Shown here: positions 31,618 to 42,668 of the stretch, piece by piece
Layout of the letters: each line of letters opens with the position of its first letter
How positions within the stretch are numbered: the first letter of the stretch is position 1
Source: Balamuthia mandrillaris
Taxonomy: Eukaryota > Discosea > Longamoebia > Balamuthiidae
Length of the DNA: 64,000 nt
Direction: 5' to 3'
NCBI GenBank assembly: GCA_031835245.1
Contig: JAVKOQ010000023.1
Location: 101,001 to 165,000, forward strand
The notes under the pieces: model-generated
Seen by the model: the letters and a program-made list of their open reading frames with translations, nothing else
Databases searched by the model: none
What the model was told of the DNA's origin: nothing
Program-made: the position numbers and the translations under genes

Positions 31618-32565
31618 TTACTCGACCGTCTGCCATGCGCGCACGGTTTCCCACTCCGTGTGGACCGTCTGCCCTCCCCAGGTGGTCTTCCTCAACCTCT
31701 TCTGCTCCTCGTGGAACTTGGTGGTCTTGGTGCCCGTCTGGACGTTCTCCGTGGTGTAGCGAGTGACCGTCTCCCAGACGGTCTTTTTCTTGCCAAAGAT
31801 TTTGCCCAGGTCGCCATCCCACTTCTGCCTCGGCTCCTGCACCTGGTAGGCCTTTTGCCGGGTGGTGATGATGGGGACGGTTTCCGTCTTGGCCACGACC
31901 TGACGCGTCTCTTCCTCGATCTTCTCGAACTGCGGATCCGCGTGGTTGAGGAGGTCGGTACGAAGCGGGGAGAGAGAGGCAATCCAATCCTTCAACCTGG
32001 TCAGCTCCTCCTCGTTCTGCGCGGTTGGGGCGTTGTCGTTGTTGTCGAGGAAGAAGCAAGGGATGAGCTCTTCTTGGGGAGGAACGGCCATTCCTGCAGC
32101 GGCGAGCATCTGCTTGAAGACATCGGTGACTTCCTGCTGCTTGCGCTGCTTGACCTCCTCTCTGGTGCGGAAGGAGTGGGTGAAGATGAAGCCCACGCTG
32201 CGGGGGAACTGGCTGCTTCGGAAGATGTAGCAGAACAGCTTCAGCATGTCCTTCAAGGAGGAGGAAAGCCTGGGGTCCTGATAGTTGAGCGCGATGAGGA
32301 CGCCGTGGATGGCCTGGCGGGACCGCAGGTAGACCACCAGCTTGTGGATGTGTTGGCTGTCCATGCCGTCGCTGTCGTTGATGCCTGGAGAGTCGATAAA
32401 GTGGATGGGGAGGCCCTTGAACACCCCATCATTTCCTATCGTCTCCTTGGTCTCTGAGCTGGGGTCGCTGGAGACGTTGAAGTGGTTTTGGCCTGTAATG
32501 GTGTTGCCTAGCGTGCTCTTTCCAACACCGGTGGAACTCAAGCTGACGACTGCCTTTCTATCCAT
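31618..32565 (-). CDS. AIG1/IMAP-type GTPase
   Basis: Single exon, 315 aa. P-loop VSLSSTGVGKSTLGNTITG (G1), a conserved Thr-containing switch (SSETKETIG, G2 region), DSPGINDSDG (G3), and a helical region with LNYQDPRLSSSLKDML and FIFTHSF before the domain end. This pattern fits the AIG1/GIMAP branch of septin-like GTPases. In amoebae, AIG1-like proteins have been tied to adhesion and host interaction, but this copy could do anything. The C-terminal ~90 residues hold a basic segment (KIFGKKKTVWETVTRY) and a T/Q/E-rich end, with no membrane helix. The start is the first ATG; frames extending upstream have no ATG. Confidence 0.8.
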   Translation of the reverse strand: MDRKAVVSLSSTGVGKSTLGNTITGQNHFNVSSDPSSETKETIGNDGVFKGLPIHFIDSPGINDSDGMDSQHIHKLVVYLRSRQAIHGVLIALNYQDPRLSSSLKDMLKLFCYIFRSSQFPRSVGFIFTHSFRTREEVKQRKQQEVTDVFKQMLAAAGMAVPPQEELIPCFFLDNNDNAPTAQNEEELTRLKDWIASLSPLRTDLLNHADPQFEKIEEETRQVVAKTETVPIITTRQKAYQVQEPRQKWDGDLGKIFGKKKTVWETVTRYTTENVQTGTKTTKFHEEQKRLRKTTWGGQTVHTEWETVRAWQTVE

Positions 32566-32882
32566 GGTCTCGTGCTTCTTTCCTTTCGTTGTGGTTTGTT
32601 TGTTTGTTTGTTTCGATGTTTGTAACACTCAAATGGAGAGAACAAAAATGAGTTTCATTTTTATCTTTGGCCAAAACAAAGATATAACCGTCAACGAACG
32701 TCAAACGAGGTGATTTACCAACCAATCAGCTGTTTGCTTTGAATATTTAGACACTGGACCAACCAAAAATCAAAAAGCAATGATCAATAATCGATAAAAA
32801 ATGTAACAATTAAAATAAAACAAAATAAATTTTTGGACAGAGAATAATCGTAATTTTCTCGAACGCTTTGCCTTCTCTTCTT

Positions 32883-35800
32883 TCACTCCTGCTGCAGCTG
32901 CTTCTCAAAGCCAGGCTGCCCTTCGGCCAACACGTTCTTCTGCACCCGATACTCGGCCTCATTCATCTTCCGCATGACCTCGTTCTGCTTCTGCAGCTCC
33001 CGCTCCAGCTCGATGATCTTCTGGGCCTGGTTCATCCTGGCCACCTTGTAGGCAGTGGAGGACATGGAGTTGAAGTTCATGGAGGAGACGGCCTCCGAGT
33101 CCTGCTTGGCGGCAGCAGCGCGCGCCGCCTCGACGAGCTTCTCGGTGGCGGTCCTCACCAGGCCTGAAGCGCGGACGAGGTGCTCCTGGTTCTTGCTGAA
33201 GGGATCGGCTTTGGCCTTGCTGGCGGCCACCAATTGGGCGGTAGCCTGAGCAACAGCCCTGCTGGCAGCAATCAAGCCGGCATCGTCAAGGGAACCCTCC
33301 ACGGTCTTACTGGCGGCGCCCACCAGCTGAGAGACGGCCATGGCCACAAACTTGGCGGCAGAGATGAGGCCCTCCGACCAGGTGGGGTCCCTCTTGTAGA
33401 CGCTGCTGTTGTTGGGGAGCTTGCCCTGGCGGACTCTCTCCTTCTGGCTTTCGGTAGCGGCGGCGACGAGCCTGGCGGCGGCGTCGGTGATGGCGGTGGC
33501 AGCATCGAGGATGGGTCCGGCCACATCGACGGCGCCCTCGGGAAGCTCCTTGGGTCGGGGCCTGGCTCGGGCGGCCATGAGATCCTTGGCGGCCTGCTCG
33601 ATGACCCTAGCGGCAGCAAGGAGCTCCTGCTCTGCCAGCTCCTCCAGGTCCTCCTGTGGCTCGTTGGAGGTAGCGGTCTGCTCCTCCTCCACGCGGCCGG
33701 CCACTTTCTCCAGCTCGGCAAGGATGCGGCGGATGATGTCGGAGCGAGCGGCCAGGTCCTTGATGTCCTTCCAGTCTTCCATGTTTTCCACTGAGTTAAC
33801 CAGCTCGTTAAGGAGCTCGGCCACGGAGCCTCCGGCCTCTCGGGCCATCTTCAGGATGAGTTCCCTCAGCTCGGGGTTCTCGGTGAGGTAGGACAGACCC
33901 TTGGCGTTGTTGAGGAGGTCCCTGTTGCGGTTGATGACAGCTTGAATGGCCTCCCGAATCTTGGTCTCGTCGCCGGAGGCCACGCTTTCCAGCAAGCGGG
34001 AAATCTCCTGGGCGAGGGCGTGGCTCGAGTCCATCAGGATCTGGGTAGTAGCGTTGGCATTGCCGGCGTTGGCAGGACTGTCCAGGTCGAACAGTAGCGT
34101 GTCCACCATCTTGTAGGCTCCATCCAACTCATTAACTGTATAAAAGAACAAAATACCTCACAACCATTAGATATAAGCACTAGTGGATGGAGAGAAAAAG
34201 AGAAAAACATACGCATGCGAGAGCGTCTTTCTTCATCGTGTTCTTCGATGAGGTTAGCAATCTTATCTTTGAGCTCGGCCTTCTCCCTCTCTAATTGTGC
34301 GTTTCTGTTCAACAAGAACCTGTTTTGTTCTGTGGACTCCAGTCAGGGGTGGTTGAAATATTACTTTAAACAAAAAAAAAAAAAGGATAAAAACCTTCTA
34401 GTTCGGCAACGCGCTTCTTGAGTGCTTCGTTTTCTTTGCGCAAATCCGAATCGTCTGCGAAAGGATTGAGGGGAGGTTGTGGCATCGGTTGTGGTTGAGG
34501 CACAAAGGCTGGTTGTGGAATCAACGGACGAGCGAACGGAGAAGAGAATGTGGTCCAGCCCTTCAAAAGAAGAAAAAAGAAAGCAGCAGTTAATAAAGAA
34601 TAAAATTGGAAAAGCCAAAAAAAATGCGAGCGAGAGAGAGAGAGAGAGAGAGAACAAGATCCTCACCTGTGGTCCTGTAGCTTGGTTGGACCTGGGCTCA
34701 AGAGGAAGATCAAACAAGGATGGTGCCTGTTGAACCTTGGGCTGAGGTTGTGGCTGCTCATGTTCACCATTTTCTTCATCCTCTTTCCTCTTCTTGGAGG
34801 GGGCTCTCTTTCGTCTCTGCCTGTCGCCTGCGCGTTGGCGAGGTTTGGCGAATTGGGGAGGATCTACGGGGAGCATTGGCACTGGGATTACTCGGGTGAT
34901 GGCTTGGATATTGTTGGCCTTGAAGTAAAAGTCGCGCAGATCCATGTATTGAGTGTAGTATCGTTTGGCCAAGAAGTCAAACAGTTCCATGTTGTCAATA
35001 GCTGGTAACAATTCCAAAAAAAATAGTTGGGTCAGTTTGACGTGGAGAGATGAGAGAGAGAGAGAGAGAGTGTGTGTGTGTGTGTGTGTGTACAATTGAT
35101 CAGTTGTTTCATAAAGTAAGTGATAACGCTGTAAATGGCATATGACTCCAAAACGCAGGGAATCAAGGCAAAGACTTCCAATTCGTTCAACAACTCACGA
35201 TGAGAAAAGATCAATTTCTCAAACTTAAGCAAGTTTTCTTGGTGATCCAACAAATGAGCAATCATCTCGAAGCTGCAGTAATTGTTGATGTTGATAAGGA
35301 ACCAACAATAAGTGAGAAACAGTTTGTAAAAACTTATTGAAAGACATGAACAGAATAACGCAAGCTAGAAAAGAATATATATACTGACCTCGTGTTGTGA
35401 TCCGGCAGTCGGTTATTGGTCTTGCGGAGAAAGGCTTCCAAAGAGATGTTACCATCAAAAACAGGATGTTTGTTGTGGAAACGAATCTTGCTGATCAGAA
35501 AGTCGATGTAGGCTACGTTTAACACGCCATAGCCGCCTAATGATCATTTTAAAAAGTTATTAAAATGACTCGCAACAAAAAGCAGAAAAGAGGGGCAAGA
35601 AACAAACCCATATCGCGAGCTCTGGCCCAGTTTGCTCTGAGATCCTCAAACATTCTCATTTCATAGGCGCTGTCTTTCAACACCTTTGAAACAAAAACAA
35701 ATAAACATAGAGGAGATGAGAAGGGGAGAGAGGGAGGGAGAGAGAGAGAGGGAGGGAGGGAGGGAGAGGGGGAGAGAGAGAGAGAAGAAATTACCTTGGG

Positions 35801-36097
35801 ATGGCCGTCCATCATCACTCTGTGAATGCAGTTGAGGGCTCTCCAGCACACAACCTGGTCCTTGAATACGGGGCGCTTGGCCACCTCGCGGTAGAAGCTC
35901 ACTCCTCCATGGACGTTGTGCGTCTCCAGCACCAGCCTGCGAATGTGCTTGGTCTTGGGCTGGAGCTCTTTGGACTCGGTGGCTTTGTACAGGGCACGAG
36001 GGAAGGTCACTTTGTACAGTTTGTCCGAGTTGAAGACGTTGATCCTTCCTGTTACGTGCGTTTGCACCTTCTCCATGGTGGTTGTTCTGGGTTTCAT
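32883..36097 (-). CDS. Sla2/HIP1R-type clathrin-actin adaptor (ANTH + THATCH)
   Basis: Eight exons: 36097-35795, 35683-35608, 35536-35389, 35272-35094, 35001-34667, 34560-34395, 34329-34213, 34135-32883; 2577 nt, 858 aa. The N-terminal ANTH domain (TKHIRRLVLETHNVHGGVSF, VFKDQVVCWRALNCIHRVMM, SLEAFLRKTNNRLPDH, YAIYSVITYFMKQL, LFDFLAKRYYTQYMDLRDFY) binds PI(4,5)P2. A Pro/Gln linker and a short coiled coil (RKENEALKKRVAELE; NRNAQLEREKAELKDKI) follow. The C-terminal half is the talin-like I/LWEQ (THATCH) actin-binding module (WSEGLISAAKFVAMAVSQL, GLIAASRAVAQATAQLVAAS). Together these mark the endocytic adaptor that couples coated pits to F-actin. The coiled coil is shorter than in animal HIP1R (~1050 aa total). 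Confidence 0.92.
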
Positions 36098-36793
36098 TTT
36101 TTTTTTGTTTCAATGCTTCTCGCTACTAACTACTGAAAGGAAAAAAAATAATCCCAAAGAGAAGGAAAAAGATTAGGTGAAGCGAAAGAAAGAACGGTAG
36201 AGAGAAAGAAGAAACAGAGAGAAGAGAGGGAAAGAGAAGGGAAAGAGATGAGAAAAAAAAAAGGTACCGCTGATTTAGATTCGAGAAAAATCGTAGCTGT
36301 GGAGCGAATCTACAAAAAAAATAAATCAAGGAACTATTGTATTTTATTCATTTTTTTTTTTGTGTGAGAAAGATCGCCCACTCACTCACACAAAAAATAA
36401 AAATCAATCAATCTTTGGAGTAAAAAGGTCCTTACCTCTTCTCTCTCTCTCTCTTGCAACGCTCACTTCTTTTTTCTCTACTTTTTTTTTTTGGTTCCTT
36501 TCTTTTTCAGGTTTTTTATTTTTCTTCGGGAAAGGACGTCCTAATACAACGCAGAAGAAACGTTTCCGCCCAGCGAACCGTGTCCGCCGCGAAGAGCAGG
36601 CGTTACCGCTCTCATTCGCTGGGACTGTTTTCGCTCTAGCGTCGTGGTTCGAAGAAAACTAACGGAAAAATACTGATTTTCTGTCGCCAATCGGCATTTT
36701 TTAGGTTCAGTTCCACACGAGTTTTCCTCCTTGCTTCCGCCTGTTTTCGGGTCGATTTTCAATAAAAGAAAGTATACCGAAATTTCGACAAAA
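36098..36793. other. Intergenic, nothing recognised
   Basis: About 700 bp between two minus-strand genes. AT-rich with homopolymer runs and a purine-rich tract (36130-36260); no convincing frame, transposon or RNA. Confidence 0.5.
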
Positions 36794-38209
36794 TCACGTT
36801 GTTAATATTTCTGCTTTCTCGCTCCTTTCCATCTTCTTCTTCTTGTTCTCTTCCTCTAGCGCCTGCTCTTCCGCGGTGGCACCCGAAAGCCCTTTCTCCT
36901 TGGCCACAGCGCACAGAACCCGCCATAGCACATCGCTCTTGCTCTCCTCCACAGGATAAAAGTAGGCCAACACGTCGCCATCGTACCGCCACCGCTCCTT
37001 TCCTATGGGACAGGCATCCCTGATCCGCAACAAGGTGGCTGCGTTACGCCATCCTTCCTTGCAGGCTACTGCCGTCCACTGTTTTATCTCCTCTTTGGCA
37101 GCCTCGGGCATGATGGAGAAAAGCAGTTTGGGTGGTTCAGGGAGATGGCTGGGGAATGGGAGGTCAAAGACAACCACGCAGCGGAACACGAACCAGACGC
37201 CGTATTCGGGATGGCAGCACCACATCGTGTCTTGGTCGTACGGAAAATGACCTTTTTTTTTGAGCATTTGAAAATGGAAATGAGAACGTCAATAGAACAA
37301 AGACTAATAACAGCCACGGAAGAACAAATACAATAAAAGATAAAGATAGAAAAAGAAAAATAAAAAGAAAATGAAAAAGAAAAAGACAAAGAAAGAGAAA
37401 GAGAAAAAGAAAAAGATAAAGAAAAGAAAAAGAAAAAAGAAAAACGAAAAAAGAAAAAAGAAAGAAAAAGCAAAATAAAAAGAAAAAATAAAAAGCAAAA
37501 GCAAAAGAAAAAGAATAAACAGAAAAAGAAGAAGAAAAGAACGAACCAGTAACATGTCCAGCCGTTTGTATGTGAACATACTTGCCACCACGAGGGCCAT
37601 GCCAGTCGAACCGCAGGTCATAGCGACGGCTCCCAAAGGGCTCCTCCGCCAGGACGCCCTCCACCGCGGTCTTGCACCACGTGTCGACAGGGTCCTTGAT
37701 GACCGTGCCTCTTCGCAACGTCGGCACCACCACCCTTTGCCTTGGCCCCGTCCCTGCAGTTGTGTTCACTTGTTGCTGTTGCTGTTCTTCTTTTTCATCT
37801 TCTCTGCTTGTGGTTCTGCAGCTCTCGTCGTCTTCTTCAGGGTTTTGTTGTTGATACTGGGCGAACAGCCAGTCTATGAACTCGGGCCAAAAGGTTTTGG
37901 TGCAGCCGATGACCAGGCCCAGGGCGTCGGGCACCTCAAAGTCAGGCAAAGGATGCCTCTTGGCTTTGGCGTTATAGTCGGAGACCTAGAGTTGGTGTTT
38001 GTTTTTTTTTTTTTCGCTTTGGTCAGGCTACCATATTTTTGTTGTCGTTTTCGTTTTGGATCTGTTTTTACCCGAAAGGGAGAGCATATGTCGAAACCTC
38101 TATCCTTCAAACGTGTCTGCAGCTGTTTGACGAAGGCGAAAGCGTCCTCGGACTCCGTGGCCGTCATCGGTGATGATGGGGCAGTGGAAGTCCTCTCGTC
38201 GTGACACAT
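36794..38209 (-). CDS. MMACHC: MMACHC (CblC)-like cobalamin processing protein
   Basis: Three exons: 38209-38072, 37985-37547, 37251-36794; 1035 nt, 344 aa (human MMACHC 282). MMACHC removes the upper ligand from incoming cobalamin in the cytosol and passes it to methionine synthase and methylmalonyl-CoA mutase. Supporting blocks: LKDRGFDICSPFRVSDYNA (equivalent of GFEVYPFQVGWYN), LPDFEVPDALGLVIGCTKTF, KDPVDTWCKTAVEG, HIQTAGHVTGHF, then MWCCHPEYGVWFVFRCVVVF, which matches the family's CIHPRFGGWFAIRGVV strand. The C terminus has a charged extension (EEENKKKKMERSEKAE), and a Gln/Glu insertion sits in exon 2. Intron 2 is a purine (GAAA) repeat on the plus strand. The start lies only ~70 bp from the TTAA-flanked transposon. 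Confidence 0.88.
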
Positions 38210-38281
38210 TCTCTTTCTTTTTAGTGGTCGGCGCAGTTTTTGTCGACGGATTTTAAGGTGTAAAGTCTCTCGCTTCCTTAA

Positions 38282-38426
38282 GGGGGCGTGCTCGGGTTCG
38301 TCCCATACTCGAAGGGCTACTGCAGGGCATTTTAGCAAAAATTATGGGATTTGATTTGTGCTGAGGAAGTGCACCAACTGAGCAATGGATGTTGAGAAGT
38401 GTTTTATTGAGCTACAGCTTTTGTGC
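38282..38426 (+). repeat. Left terminal inverted repeat
   Basis: Reverse complement of 44923-44789 continued at 40338-40325 (the copy split by Copia). Two differences are visible: T/A near 38360 and A/G near 38415. Confidence 0.85.
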
Positions 38427-38428
38427 TC

Positions 38429-38698
38429 TCACACTGCAGAGGAGCGGGAGCGGGCCACAACAACCGCAGAAAAAGGAGCCGAGGGTAAAGGTGAAGAGCA
38501 GTGAGGCGCAGTGGCTCGTGGCTTGTGAGGCCGCAAGTAGTGTTGAAAGGCGCTTTGATCGGAGACGAACTCGGCCAAACGCTTCTTCTGGCCCTCCGCG
38601 GTGGAATCGCCCTTATAGGTCTTGAAGAGGCCGAAGAGAGTGAGTTGTGCCTCAAGCGCTTTCCCTTTGAGCTTGCTCACCTCTTCAACTGTGGACAC
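38429..38698 (-). CDS. Unassigned reading frame inside the DNA transposon
   Basis: 89 codons; MSTVEEVSKLKGKALEAQL then LFGLFKTYKGDSTAEGQKKR and an Arg/Ser-rich end. It could be the last exon of a longer minus-strand gene, since an acceptor-like CTAAAG precedes it and a Lys/Gln-rich coiled-coil frame lies upstream (39003-38677, RKRKQSKAFKKREQELRQQQ). No known domain; the join between the two frames is not established. Confidence 0.3.
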   Translation of the reverse strand: MSTVEEVSKLKGKALEAQLTLFGLFKTYKGDSTAEGQKKRLAEFVSDQSAFQHYLRPHKPRATAPHCSSPLPSAPFSAVVVARSRSSAV

Positions 38699-39249
38699 TT
38701 TAGCAACAGAAAGATCAAGCGCCGTTTTCTGCTTCTTCTGCTTTGTGTGTGTGTCCTCTTCAAAGACTGGAGCAAGGCTCTTTTGATGCTTGTCCAGGTA
38801 AGCGTCCCCCTTTTTTTTTGAGATTTTTTCTCTTGCTCCGCTCTGGCCTTTTGTTGTTGACGCAACTCTTGTTCTCTTTTCTTGAAGGCCTTGCTTTGCT
38901 TCCTTTTTCGATTTCGCTTCTCCTGTTCATCCAAGTTGTCCAAATGTTGCTGGACGCTGGTCGTTATATCAAGTTGAATGGCGAGGGGGCGTGCTCGGAT
39001 CATAAGGATCAGTCGTGTCGTCTTGAAAAAAAGTCGAGTGTTCCGGTCACGCTTGATCTACGTGTGTTTTACTGCTTTTGTTTCCATTCCCCCCGATCAA
39101 GGGGATTTTTTTTTTGTCGAGCAGGAGGGGAGGTGGTGTAGACGGCAACATGGTTTTGTATGGGTTTCCCTGCTAATGGTCCCACCCTCCAAACGTCCCC
39201 AAAAATTTTTTCGTGACGAAAACAACACAAACAAAATAAAAAAGTAAAC

Positions 39250-39414
39250 ATGAAGCGAGACCGAGCTGCATACAAACGTGAGTGGCGAGCAAAAAAGAAA
39301 AGAGAAAGGGAGGAGAAGGAACAGGAGGAACAGGAGCAACTTAAAAAAAGGCGAGAACAAAAGAATGCTTTAGCCCGTCATTGCCGAGCACGGTTATCCG
39401 CAGGAGGAGGCTGA
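39250..39414 (+). CDS. Short basic reading frame inside the DNA transposon
   Basis: 54 codons beginning MKRDRAAYKREWRAKKKRE, strongly basic and helical, preceded by an AT-rich leader. Such Arg/Lys repeats occur in DNA-binding parts of transposon proteins, but nothing specific can be claimed. Confidence 0.3.
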   Translation: MKRDRAAYKREWRAKKKREREEKEQEEQEQLKKRREQKNALARHCRARLSAGGG

Positions 39415-40232
39415 AAATGAACACAGGCTGGGTTTTCCTTCAGGTTTGTCTTTATCTTTGCCTTGCCCTTCCTTGCTTTCTCCTTTGCTCTTTAACCTCA
39501 CCCTCTTCACCCTCAGTTTCACCTTCGTCCTCGCCCTCGCCCTCGACCTCAAAGGAACAGTGCCAGCTCCAGAAAGAAAAACGATGTAAGCAGATGGCAA
39601 AGAGCCAAAGGCGTCTTCGAGCTCAGCAACAACAAGAAAAGGAGGAACAAGAAGCCAAGACACGGCGAAAAAGGCAGCTCCAGAAAGAAAGAACGCAACG
39701 CCACCGAAACAAGTGTCGAAAAGAAGAAGAGGAAAAGAAATCTCAGCAAAAGGAAGCTGCTGAGTCACTGAGCTCTTTGCTTACCCCATTCTCTTCTTTA
39801 ACCATACCTTCGTTTGCACTCCCTGCCTTGCTTCGTCACTCACCAGCAGGCTCCTTGAGCATCCCAGCATGTATGGTACCCTCCTTCTTGAGCCACTTGC
39901 CAACCACTTTTTTGTCAACCTCTTCACTGACCTCTTTGACAACCTCTTCGCCGACCTCCTCTTCGCTGACCTCCTCTTCGCCGACCTCCTCTTCGCCAAC
40001 CTCCTCTTCACCAACCTCCTCTTCGCCGACCTCCTCTTCGCCAACCTCCTCTTTGCCAACCTCCTCTTTGCCGACCTCCTCTTCGTCGCCCTCCTCTTCA
40101 CCAGGCTCCTCATCAAGGCCTACACCAAAAATCGAGTTGAATGGGAACAGATTAATAGCAGATATTGAACCGCCTCTATCCAACACTTTTTATCTAATCT
40201 TACGACCTTACTCCTCCACTCATCTTTCTCTC

Positions 40233-40273
<41 letters not shown>

Positions 40274-40352
40274 TCATTGCTACGAGTTCTTGTTTTCTGC
40301 TCTTTCTTCTTTTCACTGCGCCACCACAAAAGCTGCAGTGTTAGCAGAGTAA
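39381..40352 (+). CDS. Basic and Ser/Thr-repeat reading frame inside the DNA transposon
   Basis: A 323-codon frame with a basic Gln/Lys/Arg portion (QRRLRAQQQQEKEEQEAKTR) and then a tandem (T)SSPTSS peptide repeat coded by 15-bp units at ~39930-40115. The last codons run into the Copia LTR at 40339, so the original C terminus is cut. A possible 65-bp intron (39443-39507, GTTTGT...CCTCAG) would change the N-terminal part. The product is unknown. Confidence 0.3.
39930..40115. repeat. 15-bp tandem repeat (CGCCGACCTCCTCTT variants)
   Basis: About a dozen head-to-tail copies of a 15-bp unit with CCGACC/CCAACC variation, open in several frames on both strands. Confidence 0.85.
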
Positions 40353-40528
40353 ATAGGTATATGGGAAAAGAGTATGTATTGTAGTCTGTAACTGTAGAGA
40401 TAAACATAAAGATAGTGTTGGTATAAAAAGGATTGGTATCGTGGTCCTTATGGTGGTTTCGTGTTATCGTGTTCGTGTTCGTTCCTTCCTTATGTGGGGT
40501 AATGAGATGAGGGGTCTCTCAATTAACA
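40339..40528 (-). repeat. Copia 3' LTR
   Basis: 190 bp, TGTTAGCAG to CAATTAACA on the plus strand. 189 of 190 positions match the other LTR. Confidence 0.95.
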
Positions 40529-42668
40529 CTCCCACTTGATCCCGATTCTCTTGTCTCATTCCGATGTCCGTGATTAGTTTGACGTGTTTGTCTCGCGGTA
40601 GGGGTTTGGTCAGAACATCGGCGGGCATCTCGTCGCTGGCCATGTACTCCAGCTTGATGGTACCCTTCTTGGTTTCTTCCCTGATCTTGTGGTGTCGAAT
40701 GTCGATGTGCTTTGTTCTGGAGTGGTTTCCTGGGTTCTTGGACAGTTCGATACATCCAATGTTGTCCTCGTAGATGATGGTAGGTCCCTCTTGGGTTTCT
40801 CCGATATCGTCTAGCAGTCTTCTTAACCAGATAGCTTCTTTGGTTGCTTCGGTGATACTCATATATTCGGCTTCGGTTGTAGATAGCGCGACGGTCTTCT
40901 GTTTTCTCGATTGCCATGATATTGGTCCTCCGCAGAATTTGAAGACATATCCCGTGGTCGATCTTCTTGAGTCGATGTTGTTGGCGTAGTCGGCGTCGGC
41001 GTATCCAATAAGTTTCGAAGCGTTAGCGTCGTTGGTGTCGAAGGTGATACCGTGGTTTCTTGTTCCGTTGAGGTAGCGAAAGATTCTTTTTAGGGCTTTC
41101 CAGTGTTCCACTTTGGGGTCAGCTGTGAATCTAGCGAGCTCGTTAACGGCAAATGCTATGTCGGGTCTGGTTCCGGTGGCTGCGTACATTAAGCTTCCGA
41201 TTGCGTTTCGGTAAGGAACCTTGGGGTCGAGCTTCCTCGAATTGCTATACTTCGTTAGCTTTACTCCCACTTGCGTTGGGGTGTCGATTGGCCTGCTTTT
41301 GTGCATGTTGTACTTCTCGAGCATATTGCTGATGTAGGTAGGTTGGAGTAGTGTTGTGCGTCGGTTCTGTCGGTCGCGTTTGATCTGGATTCCGAGGATG
41401 AATTGGGCTGGTCCCAAGTCCTTCACGTCGTAGTGTGACTTCAAGTCGTTCTTGAACTTGTTGATGTTCTCGGTTGTTCCCGCGATCAGTAGGTCGTCAA
41501 CGTACAGTCCGATGATGATGATGTTGTTGTTCTCCCATTTGAAGTAGATGCAGCAGTCGGCTGATGCTTTTTCGAAGCCAAGGTCAACGAGAGTGCTATC
41601 AAATTCTCCGTTCCACTCTCTTGCTCCTTGCTTCGTGCCGTATAGTCCCTTTTCTAAGAGGCAGACGTCGTCGGGATGCTCGGGGTCGACGAATCCTACA
41701 GGTTGCTCCATGTAGATGACTTCTTTCATGGTAGCGTTGAGGAATGCTGTGACAATATCCAACTGGTGGAGTTCTAGGTCGTAGAATGTCGCAAAGGCTA
41801 TGATGATTCTAATCGATGTCATTCGAACGACTGGTGCATAGACTTCGAAGTAGTCGACTCCTTTCACTTGAGTGAAGCCTTTGGCAACGAGTCGGGCCTT
41901 GTATCGTTCGATCTCGCCGTGGGCATTCCGCTTAATTCTGAATGTCCATTTGTTCTTGACGATGGTTCTCTCTCTTCCGGGTCGTTTAACGAGTCGCCAA
42001 GTTTTGTTCTTCATCAGAGCTTCGAACTCTTCTGACATCGCCTTAAGCCACTTCTCTCGATCTGGTCCGTTGATTGCTTCTTCGTAGGTTTTTGGTTCCC
42101 CGATGATTGCTGTGATCAGCGCGTAGGTGACCAGGTTGGCACTCTTCTTCTTGGGATCCTCTTCGATGAGTCGCGAGGTTATCGTGATAGCTCGTTTCCC
42201 GTCTGCTCGTGGCTTTTTGAGGAATGAAAATGCAGGGTTGGTTGTCTTCTTATCGATGATGGCTTTGCCGTTTCCGTCGCTGCTGTTGATAGGTTGCTTG
42301 CCTTTGGTTTCGCCTGCGTTCTCATCAGCCTTAGTTTCGCTGTCTTCGCCTTCCTCCTCTTCATCTTCGCTTGAGTCAGAGTCTTCTTTGTCGCTTAGGT
42401 CTGAAGTTTGCATCCTCTTCGGTTGCTCAGGCTTGTTTTTGATGGAGGTGAGTTTTTCTTTCTCATCGTCCATTGTGCTCCGTTCAGGTTGGATGAACTT
42501 TACGTTGCGTGAAAGAGTAATTCTCTTTGTCTTTGGGTTGTAGAGGGTATGTGCCTTAGACGTTTCGCTGGGTCCAAGGTAGATGAGCTCCTTCGCTTTG
42601 GCATCTAGTTTCTTTCGGTCGTTACTGGGTATGAGCGTCCACGCTCTGCTTCCAAAGATTTGGATGTG
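40464..42668 (-). CDS. Copia integrase C terminus, reverse transcriptase and RNase H
   Basis: Open in the same frame as the upstream part, beginning directly after the TGA (HIQIFGSRAW). The first ATG in this stretch is at 42473. It carries an acidic linker, then RT blocks (KNKWTFRIKRNAHGEIERYK, EVYAPVVRMTSIRI, QLDIVTAFLNATMKEVIYM, GLYVDDLLIAG with the YVDD catalytic motif, YRNAIGSLMYAATGTRPDI) and RNase H (GYADADYANNID, STTEAEYMSITEA, HIDIRHH). The frame reaches into the 3' LTR, ending at 40464. Confidence 0.92.
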   Translation of the reverse strand, partial: HIQIFGSRAWTLIPSNDRKKLDAKAKELIYLGPSETSKAHTLYNPKTKRITLSRNVKFIQPERSTMDDEKEKLTSIKNKPEQPKRMQTSDLSDKEDSDSSEDEEEEGEDSETKADENAGETKGKQPINSSDGNGKAIIDKKTTNPAFSFLKKPRADGKRAITITSRLIEEDPKKKSANLVTYALITAIIGEPKTYEEAINGPDREKWLKAMSEEFEALMKNKTWRLVKRPGRERTIVKNKWTFRIKRNAHGEIERYKARLVAKGFTQVKGVDYFEVYAPVVRMTSIRIIIAFATFYDLELHQLDIVTAFLNATMKEVIYMEQPVGFVDPEHPDDVCLLEKGLYGTKQGAREWNGEFDSTLVDLGFEKASADCCIYFKWENNNIIIIGLYVDDLLIAGTTENINKFKNDLKSHYDVKDLGPAQFILGIQIKRDRQNRRTTLLQPTYISNMLEKYNMHKSRPIDTPTQVGVKLTKYSNSRKLDPKVPYRNAIGSLMYAATGTRPDIAFAVNELARFTADPKVEHWKALKRIFRYLNGTRNHGITFDTNDANASKLIGYADADYANNIDSRRSTTGYVFKFCGGPISWQSRKQKTVALSTTEAEYMSITEATKEAIWLRRLLDDIGETQEGPTIIYEDNIGCIELSKNPGNHSRTKHIDIRHHKIREETKKGTIKLEYMASDEMPADVLTKPLPRDKHVKLITDIGMRQENRDQVGVLIERPLISLPHIRKERTRTR
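40529..40538 (-). other. Copia polypurine tract
   Basis: The element strand reads AAGTGGGAG immediately before the 3' LTR, the usual plus-strand primer of Copia elements. Confidence 0.75.

Noticed and set aside
34356-34390. Acceptor at the TGACTGGAG site before the Sla2 coiled-coil exon
   Set aside because: It gives the wrong phase; the CCACAG acceptor at 34330 alone keeps the frame.
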